The notes below the pieces were generated by a model, which was not told the DNA's origin, did not search any database, and saw only the letters and a program-made list of their open reading frames with translations. Shown one piece after another: positions 8,256-16,985 of a DNA stretch of 64,000 bases; the stretch's first letter is position 1, and the number at the start of each line of letters is the position of its first letter. Position numbers and translations under genes: made by a program. Source of the stretch: Phycisphaerae bacterium (GTDB lineage Bacteria; Planctomycetota; Phycisphaerae; Sedimentisphaerales; Anaerobacaceae); the NCBI GenBank assembly GCA_012744475.1, contig JAAYBV010000108.1, positions 1-64,000 of the forward strand, read 5' to 3'.

Positions 8256-8615
8256 ATGGCCGTCGTGCAAGTGTCTGAGCAGATTCTCCTGATTGTTCTG
8301 TCTCGGGAATCCCGCTGTGGCAACGAACTGGACATCGCCGCAGGTATGGCTGACACAAAGCCAGGCCGGCACGTCATCGTCGACTTCTCGGCGACCCAGG
8401 TTCTGACGTCCGGGATGCTCTCCCAACTACTGGTCCTGGAGAGACAACTCGGCGCCGTCGAGAAGGATCTCATTCTCTGCTCTGTTCCCCCCAGTATCAT
8501 GAGGGTGTTCAAGTGCGTGGGATTGCAGAGCCTGTTTCGGTTTGCCGCCGACCGAACGGCTGCGCTGGAATCTCTCGGAGCGGCGTGGGCCAACGCTGCG
8601 AGACCTCGCGTGTAG
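8256..8615 (+). CDS. STAS domain protein (anti-anti-sigma factor-like)
   Basis: A 119-residue single-domain protein with the STAS fold: early strands (QILLIVLS), a central strand HVIVDFSATQVLTSGMLSQLLVLER that carries the position of the phosphorylatable Ser/Thr (LTSG), and closing strands with LILCSVPPSIMRVFKCVGLQSLFRFA. STAS proteins of this size act as phospho-switch antagonists of anti-sigma kinases or in related partner-switch modules. No kinase or phosphatase partner is adjacent, so its target is probably encoded elsewhere. A GGGAG-like site precedes the ATG at 8256. It converges on the glycerol-1-phosphate dehydrogenase-like gene with 6 nt between stops. Confidence 0.8.
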   Translation: MAVVQVSEQILLIVLSRESRCGNELDIAAGMADTKPGRHVIVDFSATQVLTSGMLSQLLVLERQLGAVEKDLILCSVPPSIMRVFKCVGLQSLFRFAADRTAALESLGAAWANAARPRV

Positions 8616-8621
8616 ATGGCG

Positions 8622-9959
8622 TCATCTCGACAGCCATTTCTGCATGATCTCGTCGAGCGAGTCCGGAAGAATCCCCAGCATCCACGCCAGGTCGACTACG
8701 GTGAAGCGCTTGCGAATCTCATGCATGTGCAGGGCTGCCTCTCGGAGTTGCTCCTTCGAACAGCCGATGGCCTCCGGCGACGTAGCGCCTCCGGCTCGCT
8801 GGAGCCAGTCGCGAACGGTCTGCGGCGAACGCGGCAGGCCGGCCAGATGGTTTCGGAGCCGATTCCAGCCGTCCTGCTGCATCAGGTATCGCTGAACCGC
8901 CTCCAGACTGTCCTTTTTGGCTTCATATTGCCGGGCGACTGCCTCGACGACCGGGCCGGTACCCCAGAAACGCGCGTCGATCGCGGGCGGCAAGGGGCGC
9001 AGCGTGGGCGCCTCTATGCGGAGAATCTCCTCGTATAGCGCTGCGGACAGAAGTGTGCCGACGCCAACCTGCCGCCCATGCAGATCATGCTCGTGACCTC
9101 GGGCCATGGCAATCATATCCAGGGTGTGGCTGAGCAGATGCTCACCCCCGCTGGCGGGGACGCTGGTCCCCATGAGTGTCATCGCCACACCGCTCCAGAA
9201 CAACGCCGCGAAGAGCCCTCCCACAGCCGATGCATCGCGTTCGCGAATGCCTTCGGGCCGCGTCAAGTACAGTGGCTCTAGATCACCTGCAATGCTCGCG
9301 CAGAAATCGCAATGGTATTCACCGAGCAGCAGGCGATTCATCCACCAGTCGCTATTGCTCTGATGCTTGGCTATCGTGTCGCCGAACCCGGCGGAGATCA
9401 TCTCCTGTGGGGCGCCCGCGATGACGTCCGGCTCGGCGATCACCGCCACGGGCGGTCGGGCTTCGATCAGGATCTTGACCCCACCAACCGTGGGCGCGAC
9501 GTTGGCCGCCGCGTATCCGTTCATAGACGCCGCCGTTGCGACAACGACATAGGGGATTCCCAACTCGAACGAGGTCCACTTGCACAGATCGTTCACCACG
9601 CCGCTGCCAACGCCAACGACGATCCCCGGCCCGGTCCCGCGCAGCCGGGCGAGCAGCATGCCAAAAGTCGCATCGTCACAGATCGGCGTGCCGTGCTCAC
9701 CGTCGGCGACAATCACCTCGACCGCATCGAATTGCGCTCGCTCGAGCGCCGCAAAAGCCCGCCGACCACAGACCTCCCACGTCCGGGCATCCGCTACGAC
9801 AGCGACGCGCAGCGAAGACGCGAGGTCTGTGCAGTCGCGCACGATTCCGGGCAACTGCTCCACGCCTGTGCTATCGTAGACGAATTTGCGCACCGGGAGG
9901 CGGTGCGTTCTCCCACACCGGCACTCAAATGCCGTGCCCAGCAACTGCGACAACTTCAC
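8622..9959 (-). CDS. sn-glycerol-1-phosphate dehydrogenase (AraM/EgsA-like)
   Basis: The protein (about 445 residues) belongs to the dehydroquinate-synthase/glycerol dehydrogenase superfamily and looks like bacterial AraM, an NAD(P)-dependent enzyme that makes sn-glycerol-1-phosphate from DHAP. Key features are the nucleotide-binding GVGSGVVNDLCKW, ATAASMNGYAA, and the metal ligands D in AGFGDTIAK, H in GGEHLLSHTLDM and H in HGRQVGVGT. The C-terminal 100 residues are helical and end in a region seen in longer family members. A GTG at 9959 with GGAG 9 nt upstream is chosen over a TTG at 9974. The gene lies 84 bp downstream of the UbiB kinase, probably in the same transcript. G1P chemistry is the archaeal lipid handedness, so its presence in a bacterium is notable. 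Confidence 0.82.
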   Translation of the reverse strand: MKLSQLLGTAFECRCGRTHRLPVRKFVYDSTGVEQLPGIVRDCTDLASSLRVAVVADARTWEVCGRRAFAALERAQFDAVEVIVADGEHGTPICDDATFGMLLARLRGTGPGIVVGVGSGVVNDLCKWTSFELGIPYVVVATAASMNGYAAANVAPTVGGVKILIEARPPVAVIAEPDVIAGAPQEMISAGFGDTIAKHQSNSDWWMNRLLLGEYHCDFCASIAGDLEPLYLTRPEGIRERDASAVGGLFAALFWSGVAMTLMGTSVPASGGEHLLSHTLDMIAMARGHEHDLHGRQVGVGTLLSAALYEEILRIEAPTLRPLPPAIDARFWGTGPVVEAVARQYEAKKDSLEAVQRYLMQQDGWNRLRNHLAGLPRSPQTVRDWLQRAGGATSPEAIGCSKEQLREAALHMHEIRKRFTVVDLAWMLGILPDSLDEIMQKWLSR

Positions 9960-10043
9960 TTCGATCCACTCCAATCAGGAAAACTCAGGCAGCCTTTGCC
10001 CGGACAAAACCCGGGAGCCGGCGCCACCCGTCGGCAGCAACCG

Positions 10044-11738
10044 TCACAGACGGCCGCTCCGAGAGATGGAAATCAGCAACCAGATGCCGATGACTGCGGC
10101 AATGACATAGCCGGCGATGCCCATCGTCTGCAACCGAAACAGGCCCAGCACCGTGCCCTGCTGGGCCACGAGCATGCTCGATGCCACGAGCAGTGCGGCG
10201 GTAATCAGTGCGAAGCTCATCCGATTCGAGCTCCTGTCCACGGTCTTGGCCAGATTCTCCAGGTGCTCGTGGTGGACCCGGACCTGGAACCGCCCCTGGC
10301 GGAACTTGCTCAGGATCACGTTGACGTCTTCCGGCAGCCGCATGACCAGATCGCCGGCATCCTGGACCACCTGGCGCATCTGCCGCACCAGGCGCTTGGG
10401 CTCCAGGTCGCGCAGCATCGCCCGGCGAGCATACGGCTTCATCGCCTCCATGATGTTGAAATCCGGGTCCAGCGACCGGGCAAACGACTCCACCGTCGCT
10501 AACGTCTTGAGCATCAGCGTGAACTGGGCGGGCGACCGAACGGAGTTCTTGCGAAACAGGTCGAACGTCCGGGTCACCACTGTGCCGAACGCAATGTTCT
10601 TCAGGGGCAAATTCCGGTACGTGTCGATCAGTTGCTCCATATCGCCGGTCAGCTTGTTTAAATCCGTCCGCTCATCCGTCATTTCCTCCCGTTCCAGACA
10701 GCGGATCACCCGCGAGCTTTCGTTCTCCACGATCGCCAGGATGATCTCGTTGAACAGCCGGCGGTACTGCGAACTCATCCGTGCGACCTGTCCGAAGTCG
10801 ATGGGGGCCAGCACGTTGTCGGGCAGCAAGAAGAAATTGCCCGGATGAGGATCGGTGTGGAAGAAGCCCAGCTCGAAGATCTGGCGGAGCACGAAATCGG
10901 CCCCGCGCTGGGCCACGAGCCGGCAGTCAATCCCCCGCTCGGCCAGCAGTTGCGGATCGGCGGGTTTGATTCCGTCGATGTACTCCATCGTGAGCACGCC
11001 GTTGGTGCAGTACTTCTCGTAAACCTTCGGGATATGGACGGTCGGGTCGTCCCGGAAATTGGCCGCGAAACGCAGTTGATTGCGGCGCTCGTCGGCGAGG
11101 TTCGTTTCAGCGGCCACGGCATCGACAAACTCCTTGACCATTTGCCGCGGATCGACGGTCTCGTGTTCAAAAAGGGTGACTTTGAGAATTGCGGTAAGCT
11201 CTTCGAGAATATCGCATTCGGCATGGATGATTTCGACGATGCCCGGCCGGCGGACCTTGATAACCACCGAATCGCCCTCTTTCGTCGTGGCGCGATGGAC
11301 CTGGGCGATACTGCCGGCCGCGAGCGGCTCAGTGTCGAAGCCGGCGAAGATGTCTTCGAGCTTGCCGTCGAGCTGGTATTCAATCTCGGCGCGGATCCGC
11401 TTGAACGGCTCCGGCTTGACCTGGTCCTGCAACCGCTCGAACTCGCGGACATACTCGGCCGGCACGATGTCCGGACGCGTGCTCAGCAACTGCCCGAATT
11501 TGATGAACGTTGGGCCCAGCTCTTCCAGGGCCAGTCGAACCCGTTGCGGGCGGCTCTGCCCGACGGCCGCCCGCTTGACGCGCAGCGGCGCCGCCTGTTC
11601 GCCGAGGCGCACGAGCAGCCGGGCGCGCAGCGCCTCGGCGACCTCTTCCAGGCCATACTTCATCAGCACGGCCATGATGTGCCGGTAACGACGCAGCCGC
11701 TGCAGCCGACTCCTGAAACGAGGCCGCCACACGGTCAA
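10044..11738 (-). CDS. ABC1/UbiB family atypical kinase with two C-terminal membrane helices
   Basis: Motifs of the UbiB protein-kinase-like family are all present in 564 residues: KxGQ as FIKFGQ (K80-Q83) with LLSTRPD, the Ala-rich nucleotide loop AAGSIAQVH (140-148), lysine K161 in VIKVRRP, the catalytic-type loop HTDPHPGN (294-301) and metal-binding IDFGQ (313-317). Two hydrophobic helices close the protein (about 505-555), anchoring it in the inner membrane. Homologues support ubiquinone and isoprenoid lipid metabolism by ATP hydrolysis. The likely start is a TTG at 11738 with AAGGGG 8 nt upstream, overlapping the stop region of the phasin-like gene. The order phasin, UbiB and then a lipid-headgroup dehydrogenase suggests a membrane-lipid theme. 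Confidence 0.92.
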   Translation of the reverse strand: MTVWRPRFRSRLQRLRRYRHIMAVLMKYGLEEVAEALRARLLVRLGEQAAPLRVKRAAVGQSRPQRVRLALEELGPTFIKFGQLLSTRPDIVPAEYVREFERLQDQVKPEPFKRIRAEIEYQLDGKLEDIFAGFDTEPLAAGSIAQVHRATTKEGDSVVIKVRRPGIVEIIHAECDILEELTAILKVTLFEHETVDPRQMVKEFVDAVAAETNLADERRNQLRFAANFRDDPTVHIPKVYEKYCTNGVLTMEYIDGIKPADPQLLAERGIDCRLVAQRGADFVLRQIFELGFFHTDPHPGNFFLLPDNVLAPIDFGQVARMSSQYRRLFNEIILAIVENESSRVIRCLEREEMTDERTDLNKLTGDMEQLIDTYRNLPLKNIAFGTVVTRTFDLFRKNSVRSPAQFTLMLKTLATVESFARSLDPDFNIMEAMKPYARRAMLRDLEPKRLVRQMRQVVQDAGDLVMRLPEDVNVILSKFRQGRFQVRVHHEHLENLAKTVDRSSNRMSFALITAALLVASSMLVAQQGTVLGLFRLQTMGIAGYVIAAVIGIWLLISISRSGRL

Positions 11739-11743
11739 GGCGA

Positions 11744-12034
11744 CTACCCCTTGGACAGCAACTGATCGAGCTTCTGTTCGATGCGCCGGACATCATCCTG
11801 CGTGGCCAGATGCAGCGTCGTGACCGTCTCCTGCACCTGCTTGGAGATCATCTTCTCCAGCTCGCTGCGTGTCCGCTCAGCGCTGTCCATCACTTCCTTC
11901 ACGAATCCGCTGCGGTTCTCGCGCTCGGCCCTTCCCTTGCTGACGTACTCGTCGAACATCTGTTCGGCGCGTTCGCGCGTCATCGATACCGCTCCCAGGC
12001 CGGCCAACATCACCTTGTCCAGTGTTTCAAACAT
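11744..12034 (-). CDS. Phasin-like coiled-coil protein
   Basis: A 96-residue, almost wholly alpha-helical protein (MFETLDKVMLAGLGAVS..., then charged heptad-like repeats EKMISKQVQETVTTLH and a short C-terminal helix RRIEQKLDQLL). It resembles the PhaF/PhaI-type phasins, which coat polyhydroxyalkanoate granules or membranes. No polymer synthase is nearby, so a PHA role is not shown. The start at 12034 is chosen because GGGAGGA lies 7 nt upstream; an ATG at 12055 lacks such a site. The gene lies 5 nt before the UbiB kinase start and the pair is likely transcribed from the promoter at 12101-12128. Confidence 0.7.
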   Translation of the reverse strand: MFETLDKVMLAGLGAVSMTRERAEQMFDEYVSKGRAERENRSGFVKEVMDSAERTRSELEKMISKQVQETVTTLHLATQDDVRRIEQKLDQLLSKG

Positions 12035-12100
12035 TGCGCGATCCTCCCGATTCATGGTTTGTCCGGTTCGTTGTTCTCGTTTGTTCACCGTCTTGGTGTG

Positions 12101-12128
12101 ATTATAGGGTTCGTTTGTCCGGGGACAA
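12101..12128 (-). promoter_or_regulatory. Promoter with palindromic -35 region for the phasin-ubiB operon
   Basis: Minus-strand TTGTCC (12123-12128), a 16 bp spacer and a perfect TATAAT (12101-12106). The -35 box lies inside the palindrome TTGTCCCCGGACAA, whose second half falls in the spacer, so a repressor could occlude the promoter there. Confidence 0.6.
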
Positions 12129-12660
12129 GCGCAACCTTTGCCCGCCGCCAAAGACATCGCTCGCGGTCTACCCCGGCGCGCTCCTTCACACACGACGATC
12201 TGTCACGCTTGCACCGACAGCGCCTGCTTGACCTGCTGTCCACTGCCTTGCCGAAAAGCCCAGCAAGCATCCCGGCCTTCCCGGATTATCACAGTCTGCG
12301 GCACTTCGGAGGTTTCGGTCAATTCGGTCGCTGCTCTCGGCACTGGCCGACGACAAACCGCTGCGAGCAGCGCGAATAGACCCTCCTGCTGCCGGTCCAG
12401 GTTGCGGCGTTGTGTCACATCCTCAGATGCGATTTACCTTTTCCTGCCCGTCGAGCATCTGCTGCACAGCGTTCCATTTTTCGACAGGCTGTCGTGTGTG
12501 GGGCTTCACACGACAAGCGAGCACCCGATATCCGACAACACCACCGTCTCTGTTGTGTGACACGCCGAACGGCTCGCGTGTACGCGGCTATCCGGCATCT
12601 GGCGGCGCGCCTCATCTACCGGCTGGAGAAATTCCCCACCGCGTGACAAATTAGCGAACA
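12129..12660. other. Intergenic region with overlapping alternative hairpins
   Basis: Over 500 bp without a convincing gene; open frames on both strands lack ribosome sites and look like noise. Two mutually exclusive stem-loops share bases: CGACAG-g-CTGTCG at 12482-12494, and GTCGTGTG / CACACGAC at 12491-12514 (8 bp perfect stem, 8 nt loop). Confidence 0.4.
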
Positions 12661-12666
12661 TTGCTC

Positions 12667-12694
12667 TTGACCTTGCACGTATAGGTGATAATTT
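12667..12694 (+). promoter_or_regulatory. Possible promoter for the glucan synthase / GH57 pair
   Basis: TTGACC (12667-12672), 16 bp and TAATTT (12689-12694) lie about 130 nt before the ATG at 12826. The -10 match is modest; GATAAT overlaps it at a shorter spacing. Confidence 0.35.
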
Positions 12695-12825
12695 CAATCT
12701 TGTCAATTTCTGCGACGTCAGAGAATAAGCATTCCCGTCGCGAAAGAACCCGAGCGAGCAGAGTGAGAGAGCGCCGGGGACAGGCCTCTCTTCGGTTACT
12801 GGTCTTACCCAGGAAGGAACGGACA

Positions 12826-14103
12826 ATGAAGATAAGAACACTCATGCTTGGCTGGGAGTTCCCGCCGTTCATCAGCGGCGGCTTAGGCACAGCATGTCTG
12901 GGACTGACCCGCGCGATGGATCGCCTGGGCATGCCCATCATCTTCGTGCTCCCGAAGGCCAAGCCGATGCGTGTGTCCGGCGGCCTGATCCCGGGATTCT
13001 ACGGGGAGGGCGCCACCGGATTCGCGTTTCAAAACGTGCAGTTTCGCCCGGTCCCGGCCGTTCTGAGACCGTACTCCTCTGCGGCCCAGCTTGCGTCGGG
13101 GACCGCGCTCAGCGAAGAGAAGGATGGGGCCGGCCTTTTGGACGACGACCTCGAATCCGGCGGTCAGGGCAATTATGGCGCGGACATCTATGCGGAGGTG
13201 GCTCGTTATGCCCGAAAGGTCCTGGCCCTGGGACTGACCGAGCATTTCGATCTGATCCACGCGCACGACTGGATGACGTTTCCGGCCGGCGTGGCCTTGG
13301 CCCAGCAGAGCGGCAAACCCCTCGTGATCCAGGTCCACTCGACGGAGTTCGATCGCAGTGGCGAGCACGTCAACCAGTACGTCTACGATATCGAGCGTCA
13401 CGCCATGCACGCGGCCGCCCGCATCATCGCGGTCAGTAACTACACGCGGAACATCATCATCAGCCGCTATGGCGTCCCGGCCGAGAAAGTCGAGGTCGTC
13501 TACAACGGGGTCGAACACCACAACGGTTCCTGGTCTTCCTCGCGCCAGACGTGGCCGGCCAAGACGGACAAGATCGTTCTGTTCCTCGGGCGGATCACCA
13601 TGCAGAAAGGACCGGAGTACTTCCTCCACGCCGCCAGGAGAGTCCTGGAGAAGATCGACAACGTCAAGTTCATCATGGCCGGCGACGGCGACATGCTCTA
13701 CCGCAGCATCGAGCTGGCCGCCCAACTGGGGATCGGCAACCGCGTCCTGTTCACCCGGTTCCTGCGCGGAGACGACGTCCGCAAAGTCTATCAGATGGCG
13801 GACCTCTATGTGATGCCCTCCGTTTCGGAGCCGTTCGGCATCGCCCCTCTTGAGGCGCTCCAGCACGACGTGCCGGTCCTGTTGAGCAAGCAGAGCGGCA
13901 TCGCCGAGGCCTTTCGCAACGCACTGAAGGTGGACTTCTGGGATGTCCAGGAAATGGCCAACAAGATGATCGCGGTGCTGCGGCATCCTCCTCTCCACCA
14001 GATGCTGCGCACCGAGGGGCACCGGGAGGCGCTGAAATTCCGCTGGGAGGATTCGGCCGCTCGGATGAACGAAATCTACCACGAGACGTTGGGCGTCGCA
14101 TAG
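12826..14103 (+). CDS. Glycogen-synthase-like glycosyltransferase (GT4/GT5, GT-B fold)
   Basis: A 425-residue GT-B glycosyltransferase. The N-terminal MLGWEFPPFISGGLGT carries the Gly-rich acceptor loop typical of starch/glycogen synthases. HAHDWMTFPAG is the conserved inter-strand region. The C-terminal half has VLFLGRITMQKGPEYFL (donor phosphate contacts) and the SEPFGIAPLEA motif (E-x7-E) that binds the nucleotide sugar. It is shorter than GlgA (about 480) and could be a GT4 enzyme making alpha-glucan or a related polymer. The ATG has AAGGAA at spacing 6. It is followed after 23 nt by a GH57 amylase-type enzyme, a pairing common in alpha-glucan metabolism of bacteria and archaea. Confidence 0.85.
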   Translation: MKIRTLMLGWEFPPFISGGLGTACLGLTRAMDRLGMPIIFVLPKAKPMRVSGGLIPGFYGEGATGFAFQNVQFRPVPAVLRPYSSAAQLASGTALSEEKDGAGLLDDDLESGGQGNYGADIYAEVARYARKVLALGLTEHFDLIHAHDWMTFPAGVALAQQSGKPLVIQVHSTEFDRSGEHVNQYVYDIERHAMHAAARIIAVSNYTRNIIISRYGVPAEKVEVVYNGVEHHNGSWSSSRQTWPAKTDKIVLFLGRITMQKGPEYFLHAARRVLEKIDNVKFIMAGDGDMLYRSIELAAQLGIGNRVLFTRFLRGDDVRKVYQMADLYVMPSVSEPFGIAPLEALQHDVPVLLSKQSGIAEAFRNALKVDFWDVQEMANKMIAVLRHPPLHQMLRTEGHREALKFRWEDSAARMNEIYHETLGVA

Positions 14104-14126
14104 GCGAACAGCGAGGGGAGATCTCT

Positions 14127-15395
14127 ATGGCCTCGGTGTGTTTCTATTTTCAGGTTCATCAACCCTATCGGTTACGACATTACACGATCTTCGACACGGC
14201 GGGTGACTACTTCGACGGATTCAAGAACGCCGAGATCTGCCGCAAGGTCGCGCGCAAGTGCTACCTGCCGACCAATCGGGTCCTTCAGGAACTCATCGAA
14301 CGGCACGGACGGCAGTTCAAAGTCTCTTTCAGCATCACCGGAACGGTGCTGGAGCAGTTCGCCGAGTACGCGCCGGAGGTCCTGGCCAGTTTCCAGTACC
14401 TGGCGGCCACCGGCTGCGTCGAGTTCCTGTGCGAGACGTACCACCACAGCCTGAGCTTCCTGTTCTCCCCGGACGAGTTCGTCCGTCAGGTCGTTGCGCA
14501 CCGGCAACTGATCCGCGACCTGTTCGGCCAGACGCCGCAGGTCTTCCGAAACACCGAACTGATCTACAACAACCAGGTGGCCGAGGCGGTCGCCCGGATC
14601 GGCGGCTTCAAGGCGATCCTCGCCGAAGGAGCGGACCACATCCTGGGCTATCGCAGCCCCAACTATGTCTACAGGCCCCCGAGCGCACCGGGGCTCAAGC
14701 TGCTCCTGAAGAACTACCGTCTCAGCGATGACGTCGCCTTTCGATTCTCCAACCGGTACTGGAGCGAGTGGCCGCTCAGCGTCGGAAAGTTCTGCCAGTG
14801 GGTCAACGCGGTCAACGGTAACGGATACGTTGTCAATCTGTTCGTGGACTACGAGACCTTCGGCGAGCATCAGTGGGAGGACACCGGCATCTTCGACTTC
14901 CTTCGAGAGCTGCCGACGGAAATCCTCAAGCACCCCGACAACGACTTCAAGACCCCCGGCGAAGTGGCCGACGCCTATGAGGCGGCGGACGTCGTCGACG
15001 TGCCCCACCTGGTCAGTTGGGCCGACACCGAGCGCGATCTGTCCGCCTGGCTGGGCAACGCCATGCAGCAGAACGCCATCGCGGAACTCTACCGGATGGA
15101 GCAGGCTGTCAGAGACAGCGGCGATCCGGACCTGCTGCGCGATTGGCGCAGGCTCCAGACCTCGGATCACTTCTATTACATGTGCACGAAGTACTTCGCC
15201 GACGGCGACGTTCACAAATACTTCAACCCGTACGATACACCCTACGACTCGTACATCAACTTTATGAACGTCCTGAACCACATGAGGTCCCGTTGCGGCT
15301 CGCGAGGCGTCGCACGGCCCCCGGCAGCCCGTCTCGTGGCAGCTACCGACGGGAAGAACCGTCGGCGTCCGGCGGACGAGTCCGTTGCCGTGTAG
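14127..15395 (+). CDS. GH57 family alpha-glucan hydrolase / transferase
   Basis: The 422-residue protein begins with FQVHQPYRLR, the GH57 first motif (HQP, 11-13). The catalytic nucleophile is E144 in FRNTELIYNN and the acid/base is D241 in LFVDYETFGEH, both canonical GH57 positions. Family members are alpha-amylases, 4-alpha-glucanotransferases and branching-type enzymes. No signal peptide is present, so the enzyme is cytoplasmic and should act on stored glucan made by the upstream synthase. The last 40 residues (after HMRSRCGSR) are Arg/Ala-rich and look like a non-conserved tail. A GGGGAGATCT ribosome site precedes the ATG, and the gene follows the synthase by 23 nt. Confidence 0.9.
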   Translation: MASVCFYFQVHQPYRLRHYTIFDTAGDYFDGFKNAEICRKVARKCYLPTNRVLQELIERHGRQFKVSFSITGTVLEQFAEYAPEVLASFQYLAATGCVEFLCETYHHSLSFLFSPDEFVRQVVAHRQLIRDLFGQTPQVFRNTELIYNNQVAEAVARIGGFKAILAEGADHILGYRSPNYVYRPPSAPGLKLLLKNYRLSDDVAFRFSNRYWSEWPLSVGKFCQWVNAVNGNGYVVNLFVDYETFGEHQWEDTGIFDFLRELPTEILKHPDNDFKTPGEVADAYEAADVVDVPHLVSWADTERDLSAWLGNAMQQNAIAELYRMEQAVRDSGDPDLLRDWRRLQTSDHFYYMCTKYFADGDVHKYFNPYDTPYDSYINFMNVLNHMRSRCGSRGVARPPAARLVAATDGKNRRRPADESVAV

Positions 15396-15460
15396 CAGCC
15401 GCACCGGGGACGCGTCGTCTCCCTGCCGCGTAGCCAGTCACAATCACACCGCGAAGCCCC

Positions 15461-15489
15461 TTGACGGATGCCTGGATCGGCGATATACT
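15461..15489 (+). promoter_or_regulatory. Promoter for the beta-CASP RNase gene
   Basis: TTGACG (15461-15466), exactly 17 bp, and TATACT (15484-15489). The transcript start would lie near 15496, about 33 nt before the ATG at 15529. Confidence 0.7.
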
Positions 15490-15528
15490 GTATGTTTTGC
15501 CGTGACTGTCGTACAGGGGATACAGCTC

Positions 15529-16935
15529 ATGCAGATCAAGCTACGCTTCCTGGGGGCGGCGCAGAACGTCACCGGGTCACGCCACATGCTCGAAGTCAAC
15601 GGAACGCGGCTGCTGATCGACTGCGGCCTGTATCAGGAACGACAGTTCAAGGGGCGCAACTGGGAGCCGTTCGACTTCCCGGCCTCCAGCATCGACGCGG
15701 TGCTCCTGACCCACGCCCATCTGGACCATTGCGGCCTGCTGCCCAAGCTGGTCAAGGAGGGATTCGCCGGACCGGTGTACTGCACCGCCGCGACCGCCGA
15801 GATCGCCCGCATCATCATGCTGGACTCCGCCCGGCTCCAGGAAGAAGACGCCGAATATAAGCGCAAACGACACGAGCGGGAGGGACGCAAAGGTCCGTAT
15901 CCCGTCGTCCCGCTCTATACAACCGCCGACGCCGAGGCGACCGGGCCCCTGTTCAAGAGGGTGCGGTACAAGACGCCCGTAGAGATCGCCGACGGCATCA
16001 CCGCGACGTTCTGCGAGGCCGGCCACGTTCTGGGCTCGGCGATCATCCACGTGTGCATCCAGAAGAACGGCGAAACCCGCAGCGTGCTGTTCAGCGGCGA
16101 CGTGGGCCGCCCGAATCAGCCCATCGTGCGCGATCCGGCGGAGGTGGACGAAGCCGATTACATTCTCGTGGAATCCACCTATGGCAATCGTGTCCATCGC
16201 GAGCACGGAGACATCAAGACGGACATCGCCGAGGTTATCAACGCCACGAAAGCCGCCGGCGGCAACATCGTCGTGCCCAGTTTCGCACTGGAGCGGTCGC
16301 AGGATCTGCTCTATTACATCAACGAGCTGCTGGCGGAGGATGCGATCCCCCACCTGATGGTCTTCCTCGACAGTCCGATGGCCGGTGCGATCACCAAGGT
16401 GTTCAAGCGCCACAGCGAATTGTTTGACGAAGAGATGACCGAACGCGTGGACAACGGACGATCCCCCTTCACGTTTGAGGGCCTGCACATCACCCAGACG
16501 GCCACGGAATCGAAGGCCATCAACCACATTCGCGGCACGGCTATCATCATCGCCGGCTCAGGCATGTGTACGGGCGGACGGATCAAGCACCACCTCGTCA
16601 ACAACATCGAACGGCCGGAAAGCACGATCATGTTCGTGGGCTACCAGGCGGTCGGCACGCTGGGCCGGCGAATCGTCGATGGAGAGAAGGAGGTCCGAAT
16701 CCTCGGCGAGACCCGCCAGGTCAACGCAAGGGTCGTGCAGATCCACGGCATGAGCGCCCACGCCGACAAAGAGGAGCTGCTGCGCTGGCTCAGCTCACTG
16801 AAGAACCACCCGAAGAAGATATTCGTCGTGCACGGCGAGTCGGAGAGCGCCAAGAGCTTCGGCGCCTACCTCCAGGAGAAGACCGGCTGGGACGTGATGG
16901 TGCCCCAGTTCAAAGACGAGGTGGTTCTCGACTGA
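15529..16935 (+). CDS. Metallo-beta-lactamase / beta-CASP ribonuclease
   Basis: The 468-residue protein starts with the MBL core (MQIKLRFLGAAQNVTGS) and the zinc motif THAHLDHCG (H62, H64, D66, H67). A further ligand is at EAGHVLGSA, and the metal-bridging Asp is in LFSGDVGR. A beta-CASP insert (about 195-330) follows, with VPSFALERSQ. IIAGSGMCTGGR and the C-terminal SAHADKEELLRW and FVVHGE motifs complete the CPSF-73/YSH1-type RNase signature. Such enzymes process or degrade RNA by endonuclease and sometimes 5'-3' exonuclease action. The start at 15529 is set by AGGGGA 9 nt upstream and by a consensus promoter just before it, excluding an in-frame extension to 15385 that overlaps the GH57 gene. 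Confidence 0.93.
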   Translation: MQIKLRFLGAAQNVTGSRHMLEVNGTRLLIDCGLYQERQFKGRNWEPFDFPASSIDAVLLTHAHLDHCGLLPKLVKEGFAGPVYCTAATAEIARIIMLDSARLQEEDAEYKRKRHEREGRKGPYPVVPLYTTADAEATGPLFKRVRYKTPVEIADGITATFCEAGHVLGSAIIHVCIQKNGETRSVLFSGDVGRPNQPIVRDPAEVDEADYILVESTYGNRVHREHGDIKTDIAEVINATKAAGGNIVVPSFALERSQDLLYYINELLAEDAIPHLMVFLDSPMAGAITKVFKRHSELFDEEMTERVDNGRSPFTFEGLHITQTATESKAINHIRGTAIIIAGSGMCTGGRIKHHLVNNIERPESTIMFVGYQAVGTLGRRIVDGEKEVRILGETRQVNARVVQIHGMSAHADKEELLRWLSSLKNHPKKIFVVHGESESAKSFGAYLQEKTGWDVMVPQFKDEVVLD

Positions 16936-16985
16936 CGCCGGCGGCGCACCGAGGACACTCGATTTCACGAAAAGGAGGATGTGAA

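Noticed and set aside
12138-12560. Possible gene in the gap before the glucan synthase
   Set aside because: No ribosome site, Pro/Ser/Arg-rich translation and overlapping open frames on both strands.
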